Assembly (NCBI GenBank): GCA_041740995.1
Contig: JBGSKY010000026.1
Span: 17,125 to 81,124 of the forward strand
Direction: 5' to 3'
From: JBGSKY01 sp041740995
GTDB lineage: Bacteria; Planctomycetota; Planctomycetia; Pirellulales; Pirellulaceae
Length of the DNA: 64,000 bases
Position 1 is the stretch's first letter; every line of letters begins with the position of its first letter. The notes under the pieces are model-generated. The model had not been told where the DNA came from. It searched no databases and worked only from the letters and a program-made list of their open reading frames with translations. Below, piece by piece: positions 52,504 to 59,825 of the stretch. Position numbers and translations under genes: made by a program.

Positions 52504-53637
52504 CTAAACCTTCTCTGCGCTGTGCGCCACGCTATGCGCGTCTGTTTGCGCTGTGCGCGTTGCTTTGGCCCAATCAGATGGCTTGACGCGAAGGTAGTGA
52601 TCTCGTGCTACCTTGTAACCGTGACCCAACCAAGCGTCGCAGACGTGCGATGGGAAGCACTCCTCCAAGTCTGTCCGGCAGGAAGCTCGAAGGTTCATCC
52701 AGAGTTTCGGCCAAGGCTCTTGCTTCGCTGTTTTAATGCTGGTGAGGATCCATTCGCGCCAAGTTGTTGCGGCTGATTGTCGAGCCTTGGTAATCACGTA
52801 CTCGCCTGGTTCTGCGGACTCGAACAACCGTCGAAGCTCATCGAACAAGACGCCGGTAAAGATCGGTGCAAACCTCTGTCCTGTCTTGGTCTCATCAGCG
52901 ACCCGGAAACGCTGCTTGTCCCAATCAATGTCCGACCACCGAAGCGCGAGCGGCTCAGTTGGGACGCGGAGTCCCCCATAGCGAGCGAACGCGTACAAGA
53001 CTCTTGCCTCTTGATGCGGCGCCGCTTCGAGTACTGCGTTGAAGGCTTCCACTTCGATGTAGGCTTGGCGCGTCTTATCAACGCGACTGTGAAGCTTAAT
53101 TCCATCGCATGGATTGGCGGTCAACTGCCGATCGTCAACGGCTGCCTGCAAGATTTGTCGCGCTCGTTGAACGATCTTTGATACGTGCGTTTCGGCGTAA
53201 TTCTTCTCAAGCGTTTGTTTCAATCGCTTACAATCGCCGACCGTGATTTCCGGCAAAGGTTTATCCCCGATGCTCGCGACGATATGCTTGACGGCTGAAT
53301 CAAACTTCGACCGTGTCGATTCGGCAAATGACGACTTGGCAACGAATTGATCAGCCCACGCTTGCAGCGTCCAAACTGTCAGTTCTGGAACTCGCAGCAA
53401 ACCGATTTTGCGGAGTCGTAGCTGCAGCTTTGATGAAGTTCCTAAAGCCCATAGTTTCGACTTATCTTGCGGATCGATGTTCAGTTCCGCTGCTCGCCGC
53501 AGATCTTCCATGTAGTTGTTAATCGTCTCGGCTTGCTTCTTCGTCAGCTTGCCAAGATATATCAGCTCGCGACGCTTGCTTGGCAAGTAGACCGAGACAT
53601 ACCAGCCGCCGCGTTTGTGTTTGTAGACGCTAGTCAT
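52504..53637 (-). CDS. int: Tyrosine recombinase/integrase of the tRNA-Lys element
   Basis: 377 aa. N-terminal AP2-like segment (VYKHKRGGWYVSVYLPSKRRELIYLGKLTKKQAE), SAM-like core-binding domain (about 90-175) and catalytic domain (about 190-355). Catalytic residues: first Arg in RYGGLRVPTEPLALRW, Lys probably in DETKTGQRF, second-box Arg in MNLRASCRTDLEE with Asn where H-x-x-R enzymes have His, then WLGHGYKVARDHYLRV with the box III His and the nucleophilic Tyr. The N-x-x-R box is common in planctomycete integrases as I recall. Start overlaps the upstream HTH gene stop by 4 bases. Confidence 0.93.
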   Translation of the reverse strand: MTSVYKHKRGGWYVSVYLPSKRRELIYLGKLTKKQAETINNYMEDLRRAAELNIDPQDKSKLWALGTSSKLQLRLRKIGLLRVPELTVWTLQAWADQFVAKSSFAESTRSKFDSAVKHIVASIGDKPLPEITVGDCKRLKQTLEKNYAETHVSKIVQRARQILQAAVDDRQLTANPCDGIKLHSRVDKTRQAYIEVEAFNAVLEAAPHQEARVLYAFARYGGLRVPTEPLALRWSDIDWDKQRFRVADETKTGQRFAPIFTGVLFDELRRLFESAEPGEYVITKARQSAATTWREWILTSIKTAKQEPWPKLWMNLRASCRTDLEECFPSHVCDAWLGHGYKVARDHYLRVKPSDWAKATRTAQTDAHSVAHSAEKV

Positions 53638-53873
53638 GCGAGCAGCTTTCGCAGACTCTCAAGGCTGACCAGCCGATGTTTGCCGACCAATCGCGATTTC
53701 AATTCCCCGCGATCGATCAATCCCTCAACCGTTCGTCGCGTTACCCCTAACGACGTTGCGGCCTCGTCGATCGTGTAAGCGATGCGTTGGGGTTGGCTGG
53801 TCGCATTTTGTATCGACCTAGCAATGACCGGGCCGATTGCCTCGACCACTGATGCTAATTCATGAGAAGTCAT
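53634..53873 (-). CDS. Excisionase-type helix-turn-helix protein
   Basis: 79 aa from ATG 53873 (a frame from 53915 adds 14 aromatic-rich residues). QRIAYTIDEAATSLGVTRRTVEGLIDRGELKSRLVGKHRLVSLESLRKLLA is the MerR-like/excisionase winged helix of the helix-turn-helix_17 type. Overlapping stop and start with int show translational coupling. It probably controls direction of integrase action or transcription of the element. The conserved GGCCAGCG repeat lies just upstream (53943-53959). Confidence 0.85.
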   Translation of the reverse strand: MTSHELASVVEAIGPVIARSIQNATSQPQRIAYTIDEAATSLGVTRRTVEGLIDRGELKSRLVGKHRLVSLESLRKLLA

Positions 53874-53922
53874 CGAAAAGTAAAACCACCTATCTGGAAA
53901 CCAAAAAGGTGGCATAGGGCAA

Positions 53923-53959
53923 GCGGTTGTAGCGAACCGTCCGGCCAGCGTGCGACATC
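53923..53959. repeat. Copy 1 of a composite intergenic repeat (GCGGTTGT - N12 - 17-mer)
   Basis: GCGGTTGT followed by 12 bases and GGCCAGCGTGCGACATC (53943-53959). A second copy with 13-base spacing is at 56792-56829. It lies between the divergent HTH gene and the 74-aa gene, so it could be regulatory. Confidence 0.7.
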
Positions 53960-54099
53960 ACAAACATACTAACGCTGACGATTGCAGCGTCAAGCTAGCA
54001 AAACATTTTTGCCCGTTGACCAGACTTGTCATCGCCGCTCTGGACACTGCGCACTGTACAAAATTACATTATCGAGCATACCCCCTGAAAGCCTGCAAT

Positions 54100-54324
54100 A
54101 TGTCAGAGAAAGTCAAAGTCTTCTTAATCAAGATCGACGGCGCATTTCATCGAGAAAGCCATTCGTTTGAGGAAGCTCGGGCGCTTACCAAGTCGCTCTG
54201 CTCGACTGGTCGCACTGCCAGCATGGTGAGCATGTCGATCGCCGCCGTCGAGCTGCAAGCGTTCCTTCGAGGCCAACGCAAATCGTTGCGACCAGAGAAG
54301 TACGAGCAACGAAAAAGCGGTTAA
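54100..54324 (+). CDS. Hypothetical small protein of the element (74 aa)
   Basis: From ATG 54100: MSEKVKVFLIKIDGAFHRESHSFEEARALTKSLCSTGRTASMVS, with a basic C-terminus (RGQRKSLRPEKYEQRKSG). The part upstream of 54100 in the same frame is not protein-like. The alternating strands and helices could form a small alpha/beta domain. Its 3' end overlaps the convergent HIRAN-type gene by four bases. Unknown function. Confidence 0.6.
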   Translation: MSEKVKVFLIKIDGAFHRESHSFEEARALTKSLCSTGRTASMVSMSIAAVELQAFLRGQRKSLRPEKYEQRKSG

Positions 54325-55313
54325 GGAATCAGCTTACCGTAAAGATCAAACTTTGCGGTTTCGCGTTGAAAAACCAAGGCGTTCAATTTGTTTTTTCCGC
54401 GAAATTCGAGCGTTACAATATAACCAGGAATTTCGTACTCTGATTGCACTTTGACTAAGCTGAACGAACTGGGATCGTGCATTGAATGCTTAACCCAATC
54501 AATCATTGCTCGCTCGCATCGTTCCCGATCAGAATTGGGATGCGAGCCATCCCAGCTCGAAAACTGGCGATCGATAACACCCACAGGCTTCACTTCGCTG
54601 CTTCTCGATTCTAAATTGCCACGGCCCATTAGAAATATCAGACCAATGACACCAGCCGAAAAGCTTAGGCCGACGGCTGTCATCAATGGATTTCTGACTT
54701 TCGATCGCGATTCAATTGACTCATCAGCGACAAGTGGCTTGGTGATAATTGGTTTTGCAACTAGGCTCTGAATGTCTCTCACGTCGAGCCAAATGCCGTA
54801 CAACGGACCAACACCATCAAAGCTGTCAAATCCACCGCGAATTAAACCCGGCACCGGAATTCCGGCGTGTAGCAAACTAGGTTCGACAATTCGATTCACC
54901 GCTCGCGCGTCAGCCCGGCTTAAGTAACCGACCGTTCGGCCTCGGACATCAATGCGCACGGCCATCGAATCATAAGCGTTGTGTGGCTCAGCGATCATTA
55001 CGGCAACGACTTCGCTTCCAAAATCGGGATCGTGGTATCTCGAAAGGGCGGCGACCAATGCCGCTTGGTAATTGGATTCGCCAACGACCTCTTGATTGTA
55101 GTGGCCGCGATCAATTGAACTCTCTTGAATGGGTGGCGCCGGAACGGTCGGCCTGTCTGCGATGATTGGAGGCGGTTCGTTCCGAGCTGTGACGACCGCT
55201 GAAATCTCGATCCGCGAGCGGCACTTCGGACAGAGCACCTGACGCGCCGTAGCCCGCGTCTCAGCCTTGATCGATGCGTTGCAACTTGGACAAGTAAACC
55301 GTTCCAGCACCAT
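54321..55313 (-). CDS. Zinc-ribbon, HIRAN-like, transmembrane protein
   Basis: 330 aa. N-terminal zinc ribbon with C-P-x-C (FTCPSCNAS...VLCPKCRSRIEI, residues 7-37), a proline-rich linker, a HIRAN-like domain (about 74-170: VVGESNYQAALVAAL...VAVMIAEPHNAYDSMAVRIDVRGRTVGYLSRADARAV), one membrane helix (about 212-231, TAVGLSFSAGVIGLIFLMG) and a C-terminal domain (about 255-330: ERAMIDWVKHSMHDPSSFSLVKVQSEYEIPGYIVTLEFRGKNKLNAL). HIRAN domains recognise DNA 3' ends or occur with nucleases and helicases; here no enzyme is attached. Role in the element unknown. Confidence 0.75.
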   Translation of the reverse strand: MVLERFTCPSCNASIKAETRATARQVLCPKCRSRIEISAVVTARNEPPPIIADRPTVPAPPIQESSIDRGHYNQEVVGESNYQAALVAALSRYHDPDFGSEVVAVMIAEPHNAYDSMAVRIDVRGRTVGYLSRADARAVNRIVEPSLLHAGIPVPGLIRGGFDSFDGVGPLYGIWLDVRDIQSLVAKPIITKPLVADESIESRSKVRNPLMTAVGLSFSAGVIGLIFLMGRGNLESRSSEVKPVGVIDRQFSSWDGSHPNSDRERCERAMIDWVKHSMHDPSSFSLVKVQSEYEIPGYIVTLEFRGKNKLNALVFQRETAKFDLYGKLIP

Positions 55314-55317
55314 CGCT

Positions 55318-55635
55318 CTAAGCCTTTCGCTTCGCCGACCTTTTCAATGATTTCTTCTTCGACGTTTTGCTTGTCCGCGACTTACTACTATTGGGACCTT
55401 GGGGCCGACCTTCGGCAAGCAAAAGGCGGGCTTTGTGCAGTTCATCGACGAACGGCTGGAGCTTCTCCGTTGCTACACGAAATGACGGAACCTTGAAAAC
55501 CCAAATACTCTTTGCGTTCAGGCGTTCTAAGTCATCAATCGCCGCCAGCAATTCCGCATTGGCTTCCGCCAATCGACGAATCATCGCCCTGCATTTTTCT
55601 ACGGTCAGTTCCGTTGTTACTTGTTTCTCTGCCAT
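55318..55635 (-). CDS. Hypothetical basic coiled-coil protein (105 aa)
   Basis: The N-terminal 80 residues are helical with heptad-like spacing (CRAMIRRLAEANAELLAAIDDLERLNA). The C-terminus is a Lys/Ser-rich tail (SKTSKKKSLKRSAKRKA), suggesting nucleic-acid binding. It sits directly upstream of the HIRAN-type gene, with a 4-base gap, in one transcript. No family recognised. Confidence 0.65.
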   Translation of the reverse strand: MAEKQVTTELTVEKCRAMIRRLAEANAELLAAIDDLERLNAKSIWVFKVPSFRVATEKLQPFVDELHKARLLLAEGRPQGPNSSKSRTSKTSKKKSLKRSAKRKA

Positions 55636-55645
55636 TGTCGCCCTG

Positions 55646-55664
55646 TGTTACGGATTTTGTAACA
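55646..55664. promoter_or_regulatory. Operator-like inverted repeat TGTTAC-N7-GTAACA
   Basis: Perfect 6-bp arms separated by seven bases, 11 bases upstream of the start of the 105-aa minus-strand gene and in the divergent region before the 75-aa plus-strand gene. The position suits a repressor site. It is short enough that chance cannot be excluded. Confidence 0.4.
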
Positions 55665-55814
55665 TTCTACAAATTTTTATCTCTCGCAACAGTAAGACTT
55701 TGCGTTCTTTTAAGGACTGATTAGTTTGTTATGAGATTGCAAACAGTACTGATTGCATATACCATTTACGCATCGTTACGAAACTGATTACCACGCATCG
55801 GCAAGTCAAGCGAA

Positions 55815-56042
55815 ATGAGCCAACAAAACAAAACCACCAAAAATCGACGCGGTTGCTCGCCTGCCGAGTACATGCGCGTCTACCGGGCAATCAGGGCGGG
55901 CAAGCTGACGAGCAAGCAAGCCGTCAAACTGGGCCTCTGGGCAAAACGGGGCCAGGTTGGCCGCCCGAGCCAATTGCCCGCCATGATTGCATCGGCAAAA
56001 GCGAAAGCCCAACGGTCCGCTCGACGAAAGAACGCAGGCTGA
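55815..56042 (+). CDS. Hypothetical basic protein (75 aa)
   Basis: MSQQNKTTKNRRGCSPAEYMRVYRAIRAGKLTSKQAVKLGLWAKRGQVGRP, followed by a basic tail (AKAKAQRSARRKNAG). Very basic and probably helical; it could bind DNA. Three bases before the next gene, so cotranscribed. The opposite-strand frames over this segment are shadows. Unknown family. Confidence 0.65.
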   Translation: MSQQNKTTKNRRGCSPAEYMRVYRAIRAGKLTSKQAVKLGLWAKRGQVGRPSQLPAMIASAKAKAQRSARRKNAG

Positions 56043-56045
56043 GCC

Positions 56046-56786
56046 ATGTGCAAACCAATGCCAAACTCGATTTCCACGCGCAAACGATCCTGCAACGATT
56101 GCGGCAACGTCTGCTATGCCCACTGCCCGACGCCCAAGCTAAACGGACGAACGCTCTGCCAATCCTGTGCCAGCCAATACCACTGGTCAACCCTGAACCA
56201 ACGGTGGGAAATGACCACCGCTAAATCGATGCCTGAAACCCCTTCAGAAAGTGAACCGAAAATGAGCTACCGAAACCCTTCGATCGATTCCCACGGAAAC
56301 GACCTCAATCACAATGCCCATCAACGTTACCGCCTTTATTTTCGCGACGGCGGCAACCGCCTAGCCGTCTTTTGCGAAGGCGACGATTGCGAAACGCTGG
56401 TCCGGATCGGCGACGGCGACCAGCGTTGGGAACGCTTCGACGAAATGGACGTCAAGGCGGTTGTACCAGTCGATGCGCACGGCCTCGACTTGCCACAAAT
56501 CGAAACTGAAATTGACGCGATCGCGTTGCTGCAAGTCGATCTGACGGAGATCGCGAACTTGCAAGCTCGCATCCATCGGATCGTGACCAGTGCCGCCAAA
56601 CGCTTTGGTTTGGCCGATGATCGAGGCGACTATTTTTTCGCCGACGTCGAAGACAACTTCCGCGTTTGGATGACCAGCGGAGACCCCGCTAGCTCGGTCA
56701 TGCGGCAAATCGAAACCGAAACGAATTCATTGGCTGCTGCGATCTTGCAAGATCATCGGGCCAGCCAAGAACATTCCGTGGCGTAG
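56046..56786 (+). CDS. Zn-finger-like hypothetical protein of the element (246 aa)
   Basis: The N-terminus has a Cys-rich knuckle (RSCNDCGNVCYAHCPTPKLNGRTLCQSCASQYH, about 14-45), then a hydrophilic linker and an acidic alpha/beta body from about 92 (RYRLYFRDGGNRLAVFCEGDDCETLVRIGDGDQRWERFDEMDVKAVV) and a helical end. An internal start (ATG 56262) could give a shorter body-only protein. A 26-bp piece of its body coding sequence recurs at 62964-62989. Function unknown. Confidence 0.65.
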   Translation: MCKPMPNSISTRKRSCNDCGNVCYAHCPTPKLNGRTLCQSCASQYHWSTLNQRWEMTTAKSMPETPSESEPKMSYRNPSIDSHGNDLNHNAHQRYRLYFRDGGNRLAVFCEGDDCETLVRIGDGDQRWERFDEMDVKAVVPVDAHGLDLPQIETEIDAIALLQVDLTEIANLQARIHRIVTSAAKRFGLADDRGDYFFADVEDNFRVWMTSGDPASSVMRQIETETNSLAAAILQDHRASQEHSVA

Positions 56787-56791
56787 CGGCT

Positions 56792-56829
56792 GCGGTTGTG
56801 CTCGCTGGTCCAGGCCAGCGTGCGACATC
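56792..56829. repeat. Copy 2 of the composite intergenic repeat
   Basis: GCGGTTGT, 13 bases, then GGCCAGCGTGCGACATC (56813-56829). The last 17 bases match 53943-53959 exactly. It lies just after the stop of the 246-aa gene and before the winged-helix gene. Confidence 0.7.
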
Positions 56830-56911
56830 GCCGCTTGCAGTCGTTTTCGATCGGCTGCAAGCGGTTTTCTACTCTCAACTGCCAACTGCCAACCATTAAC
56901 TCCCCTCCGCC

Positions 56912-57220
56912 GTGTCCCTTGCATCGATCCACCATCGAAACGCCAGCTACGACGAAATCAAAGCGTCGTTGTCGGCGGTGCAATCGCTGGTTCATTCGGC
57001 GTTGTTGCAGTGCGGCACAACCGGCGCGACGCGGCATGAATTGGCCGAACGGCTCGAGCGGCCTTTGGCGACGATATGCGGCCGCGTGGCGGAGCTGGAG
57101 GAGGCAGGACTAGTGCGATCGACCGAACAAAAACGACCAACCATCTACGGCAAGACAGCAACGGTCGTCGTCGCGATCACGCCACCCCGCCCCAAACATC
57201 AAACCTTTCTATTTGATTGA
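56912..57220 (+). CDS. Winged-helix DNA-binding protein (102 aa), GTG start
   Basis: The body LQCGTTGATRHELAERLERPLATICGRVAELEEAGLVRSTEQKRPTIYGKTATVVV is a clear MarR/IclR-like winged helix: helix-turn-helix followed by a basic wing. Preceded by about 30 residues of helix. It lies in a plus-strand run of small genes leading to the initiator-like gene. It may regulate the element or phage functions. Confidence 0.75.
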   Translation: MSLASIHHRNASYDEIKASLSAVQSLVHSALLQCGTTGATRHELAERLERPLATICGRVAELEEAGLVRSTEQKRPTIYGKTATVVVAITPPRPKHQTFLFD

Positions 57221-57243
57221 AATCGTCTCTACAGGTGTAACCC

Positions 57244-57582
57244 ATGATCAAACAATTCACGTTTCAAGACTTGGCCGAGTTCGATGGCGGTGTAATTAGG
57301 GCCGCCGTTGGCGCGGCACTCAAGCGAGCCGTTGAGGATTGCGACGATCGACCAGGACTCAAGGCGGCTCGCAAGATAACTCTGCAACTGGAGTTCAAAC
57401 CGTTAATGGACCAGGACGGGTTGGCTGAGGAAGCCGCGTTCAAATTCAAGCTTCGCGAATCGTTGCCCAATCGCGAGAGCAAAGAGTACGTCATGGGTAT
57501 GCGAAAGGGTGGAGTCCTGACCTTCAACCCCGATTCGCTTGATAACCACGGTCAGGAAACTTTTGATTTTCACGGAGATTGA
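57244..57582 (+). CDS. Phage-type hypothetical protein (112 aa)
   Basis: IRAAVGAALKRAVEDCDDRPGLKAARKITLQLEFKPLMDQDGLAEEAAFKFKLRESLP looks like the small phage proteins labelled replication terminator protein in many Firmicute phages (helix, then a beta pair with K/R-V/I-T-L-x-L-x-F-K-P). That label is weak and I use it only to note the layout. It starts 23 bases after the winged-helix gene and stops just before the next gene (eight-base gap). Confidence 0.6.
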   Translation: MIKQFTFQDLAEFDGGVIRAAVGAALKRAVEDCDDRPGLKAARKITLQLEFKPLMDQDGLAEEAAFKFKLRESLPNRESKEYVMGMRKGGVLTFNPDSLDNHGQETFDFHGD

Positions 57583-57589
57583 ACAGATC

Positions 57590-58342
57590 ATGATTGCAGA
57601 AGCACTTAAGTTTTTGACCGACATCGGACACAAGGCCAGTGGCTTACATAAACTGCCCTTGCCAGACGGCGAATTGCTTGTCGTACTTCCTGATGGGCGA
57701 GCCGAAACCTATGAAGCACGGATTCTAGATCGCCGTGACAAACTTTTGACGCTCGACTCATTGATTCAATGGGTCGCGTTACGACCGGCGGCGGCAGAAG
57801 TCTTTGTCGGGGAAACGTCTGTCGTGGCAGTGAACTATCTAGACACCGCACCGACGATCAATGAAGCCTCGTTTGGTTTGCTTCATTCGCCAGCGTGGAC
57901 CTGTCTCGAAGATTGGATTGGTCATAGTCGCACGCAACAGGAAGTCATTCGTATGCTTCGCGGTCCATTGCATGGATGCTGCAGCGCCGGATTGCTGGGC
58001 GTGTTTCGGTCGATTGAGTTTCGCAATGAAATGAAATCCGAACGAACGATCAAGACGTCGGCTGATTCGATGAGACGATCGGCGCGCCGCGAAGCAATGA
58101 GCGGTGGACAAGAATTGCCCGAAGAACTGGTTTTCCAGGTCCAGGTGTTCGACATTCAAGACAGCCCTACATTGAGCGTACCGGTTGCCGTTGACGTCGA
58201 TTACGAAGCCGAGCGAATTCGATTGATTCAAATCGGTAACTCGATTGAAGAAGCCGCACTGGCAGCCAGGCGCTGGATTGTTGCTCAGTTTGTCGAACAA
58301 ACCGAAGCCAAGGTTTTTCACGGTTCGTATTCGCGCATCTAA
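57590..58342 (+). CDS. Phage-type protein, possibly DUF2303/YfdQ-like (250 aa)
   Basis: From ATG 57590. VLPDGRAETYEARILDRRDKLLTLDSLIQWVAL near the N-terminus is like the LPDG...SF-x-x-Y-V segment of YfdQ/DUF2303 proteins in phages. Central AFGLLHSPAW-like and EDWIGHSRTQQEVIRML segments fit the family too. The family resemblance is from memory and tentative. No catalytic motif seen. Cotranscribed with the 112-aa gene. Confidence 0.55.
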   Translation: MIAEALKFLTDIGHKASGLHKLPLPDGELLVVLPDGRAETYEARILDRRDKLLTLDSLIQWVALRPAAAEVFVGETSVVAVNYLDTAPTINEASFGLLHSPAWTCLEDWIGHSRTQQEVIRMLRGPLHGCCSAGLLGVFRSIEFRNEMKSERTIKTSADSMRRSARREAMSGGQELPEELVFQVQVFDIQDSPTLSVPVAVDVDYEAERIRLIQIGNSIEEAALAARRWIVAQFVEQTEAKVFHGSYSRI

Positions 58343-58357
58343 GGCGGTGTGATAACT

Positions 58358-58543
58358 ATGGCGACGGATTGCACGGAACTGACGATTCAACTGAACAACG
58401 ATGTTCTTCTGATGCTCGCTCGGCTTGCGTCAGAACAACGATGCACGTTGGAATACATGGCCAGCAACATGGTCGCTTGTGCGGCAGTGAAGCTTTGTCG
58501 TGATGAGGAGGAACGCAACGCTGGGGAGGACGAGTTGTGGTAA
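58358..58543 (+). CDS. Hypothetical small protein (61 aa)
   Basis: From ATG 58358 (GTG 58349 possible). CTELTIQLNNDVLLMLARLASEQRCTLEYMASNMVACAAVKL has a beta strand followed by two helices, like a ribbon-helix-helix regulator. Its last codons overlap the initiator-like gene start (58537) by 7 bases, suggesting coupling. Confidence 0.55.
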   Translation: MATDCTELTIQLNNDVLLMLARLASEQRCTLEYMASNMVACAAVKLCRDEEERNAGEDELW

Positions 58544-59454
58544 CGCAATTGGAATTGCAGTTGACCGAAGAACTGACGCAAGCCGATCGCGATGATTTGC
58601 TTTGCAGTGTTTGCTTCCCAAGCGGATCGGGCGTTGATGATACGATCGTGGCGTTTGTACTGCATCGGATCGCCAGTTTCAGCAACAGCGAACATGGCTG
58701 CTACGAATCCGAAGAACGTTTGGCGGCGATGGCGAAGGTTAAACCAAAACAGGTCAATCGAGCGATGACCTTGCTGCGAAAATTGGACCTCGTGGCGAGC
58801 GGTAAAGTGTGGCATCCAGGCTACCGAAAAACGCTCGTCCATCGCCGAGTCGCTTGGGAATCACTTCGACGATTGGTTGCCCATCAAGCAAGCTCCAGCC
58901 TTGCCAATTCATCACCGACCGACCGGACGCAACCAGGCGACCGACCGGACGTGTTGAGCCGACCGACCGGACGCAGCCAAGCGACCGACCGGACGTTTCA
59001 AGCAGACCGACCGGACGCCCAGACGTCCGCTAATAGAAGAGAATTAAAACAACCTCCACCAATTCAACCGGAGGCGGGGGCGGGAAGTGAGTTGCTTCAT
59101 TCGCAATTGCGAGCAGTCGGCTTGTCATGTGTTGCAAAGGCCGTTGCCTTGGTCGAGAGTGCTGGCCTGTCGTCATCGGACGTTGCCGCGATCCTCGACG
59201 AGTATCGAAGGCATAGCCGATTGCTGAAGTCGCCTGGCTCGATTTTGCATCGATTGGAAAACGGGACTTGGCCGGTCGAGCTTCCGGAAGCTCGCCGAGC
59301 TGCCGAGCCGACGCAATCGCAAATGAATCAACGCCGCGAGAGCATCCGCTGCGAGATTGCGAGGGGATGGAAAGCGTCGGGCCGCTGGTTATCGGCGACG
59401 GAAGCGGAAATCAATGCCGAGATTGATCGGAGGTTAAACCTATGTCCGACTTGA
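58537..59454 (+). CDS. Replication-initiator-like HTH protein containing the putative origin
   Basis: 305 aa from GTG 58537. The N-terminal domain (about 20-110) is a helix-turn-helix_36-type winged helix: ASFSNSEHGCYESEERLAAMAKVKPKQVNRAMTLLRKLDLVASGKV, as in phage replisome organiser and O-like proteins. A polar linker (about 120-170) is coded by five tandem 22-bp iteron units. The C-terminal region (about 185-305) is helical (LRAVGLSCVAKAVALVESAGLSSSDVAAILDEYRRH) and could recruit the host helicase or loader, as lambda O does. The architecture (wHTH, iterons inside the gene, A+T-rich flank) is like lambda-type origins. No helicase or primase gene follows it. Confidence 0.75.
   Translation: MVTQLELQLTEELTQADRDDLLCSVCFPSGSGVDDTIVAFVLHRIASFSNSEHGCYESEERLAAMAKVKPKQVNRAMTLLRKLDLVASGKVWHPGYRKTLVHRRVAWESLRRLVAHQASSSLANSSPTDRTQPGDRPDVLSRPTGRSQATDRTFQADRPDAQTSANRRELKQPPPIQPEAGAGSELLHSQLRAVGLSCVAKAVALVESAGLSSSDVAAILDEYRRHSRLLKSPGSILHRLENGTWPVELPEARRAAEPTQSQMNQRRESIRCEIARGWKASGRWLSATEAEINAEIDRRLNLCPT
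58917..59017. repeat. Five perfect 13-bp iterons at 22-bp period (putative replication origin)
   Basis: GACCGACCGGACG occurs at 58917, 58939, 58961, 58983 and 59005, each 22 bases apart, with variable 9-base spacers. The array lies in the middle of the initiator-like gene. Because 22 is not a multiple of three, the identical DNA is read in three different frames (TDRT, GDRPD, RPTGR), so the conservation is at DNA level, not protein level. Confidence 0.93.
59028..59066. other. A+T-rich segment next to the iterons (putative unwinding element)
   Basis: CGCTAATAGAAGAG and AATTAAAACAACC with AATTCAA: about two-thirds A+T in an otherwise G+C-balanced gene, starting about 10 bases after the fifth iteron. 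This is where lambda-like origins carry the A+T-rich melting region. Inference from position and composition. Confidence 0.5.
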
Positions 59455-59705
59455 ACCGTCAACGCCGCATGATTGATTTTGCGATGAAGCGTCACGAGTC
59501 GGTTTGCTTGGCATTCAGCTACCGCGATCGAAAAGGCGACGCAACGCAACGGATCGTCTCGCCAACGCATTGGATCAACGGCCAGACGTTCAAAGCGTTC
59601 TGTCTGACGCGCGGCGACTATCGCAATTTCGAGCTATCGAAGATGACGGATGCAAAATTTTCGTTGACTCTAGACACAGAGATTGGACGAACCGCTTGTG
59701 ATTAA
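59442..59705 (+). CDS. Small WYL-like domain protein (87 aa)
   Basis: VCLAFSYRDRKGDATQRIVSPTHWINGQTFKAFCLTRGDYRNFELSKMTDAKF has the SYRDRKG...R-x-V-x-P...FCxxRGDYRxFxLxRI pattern of WYL domains, without an HTH. WYL domains bind nucleic acid or ligands and regulate phage and defence genes. It starts 13 bases inside the initiator-like gene. No partner in the same chain. Confidence 0.7.
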   Translation: MSDLNRQRRMIDFAMKRHESVCLAFSYRDRKGDATQRIVSPTHWINGQTFKAFCLTRGDYRNFELSKMTDAKFSLTLDTEIGRTACD

Positions 59706-59825
59706 AGTTCAAATGTGTCGCAATAGTACTGATCCAACCGCCTTCATGCACCACGCTTGTTATCGCTAGCACAGTGAATTTTGTAATCTTCGTCGACGCC
59801 AGACATTTTGATCAGTGGTACAAGT

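Noticed and set aside
55806..56190. Minus-strand frames opposite the 75-aa and Cys-rich element genes
   Set aside because: The plus-strand frames have sensible starts, 3-base spacing and protein-like composition; the antisense ones do not.
58917..59017. CRISPR array or protein-level tandem repeat as explanation of the 22-bp units
   Set aside because: Spacers of nine bases are far too short for CRISPR, and the protein repeat is out of frame between units, so DNA-level iterons fit better.
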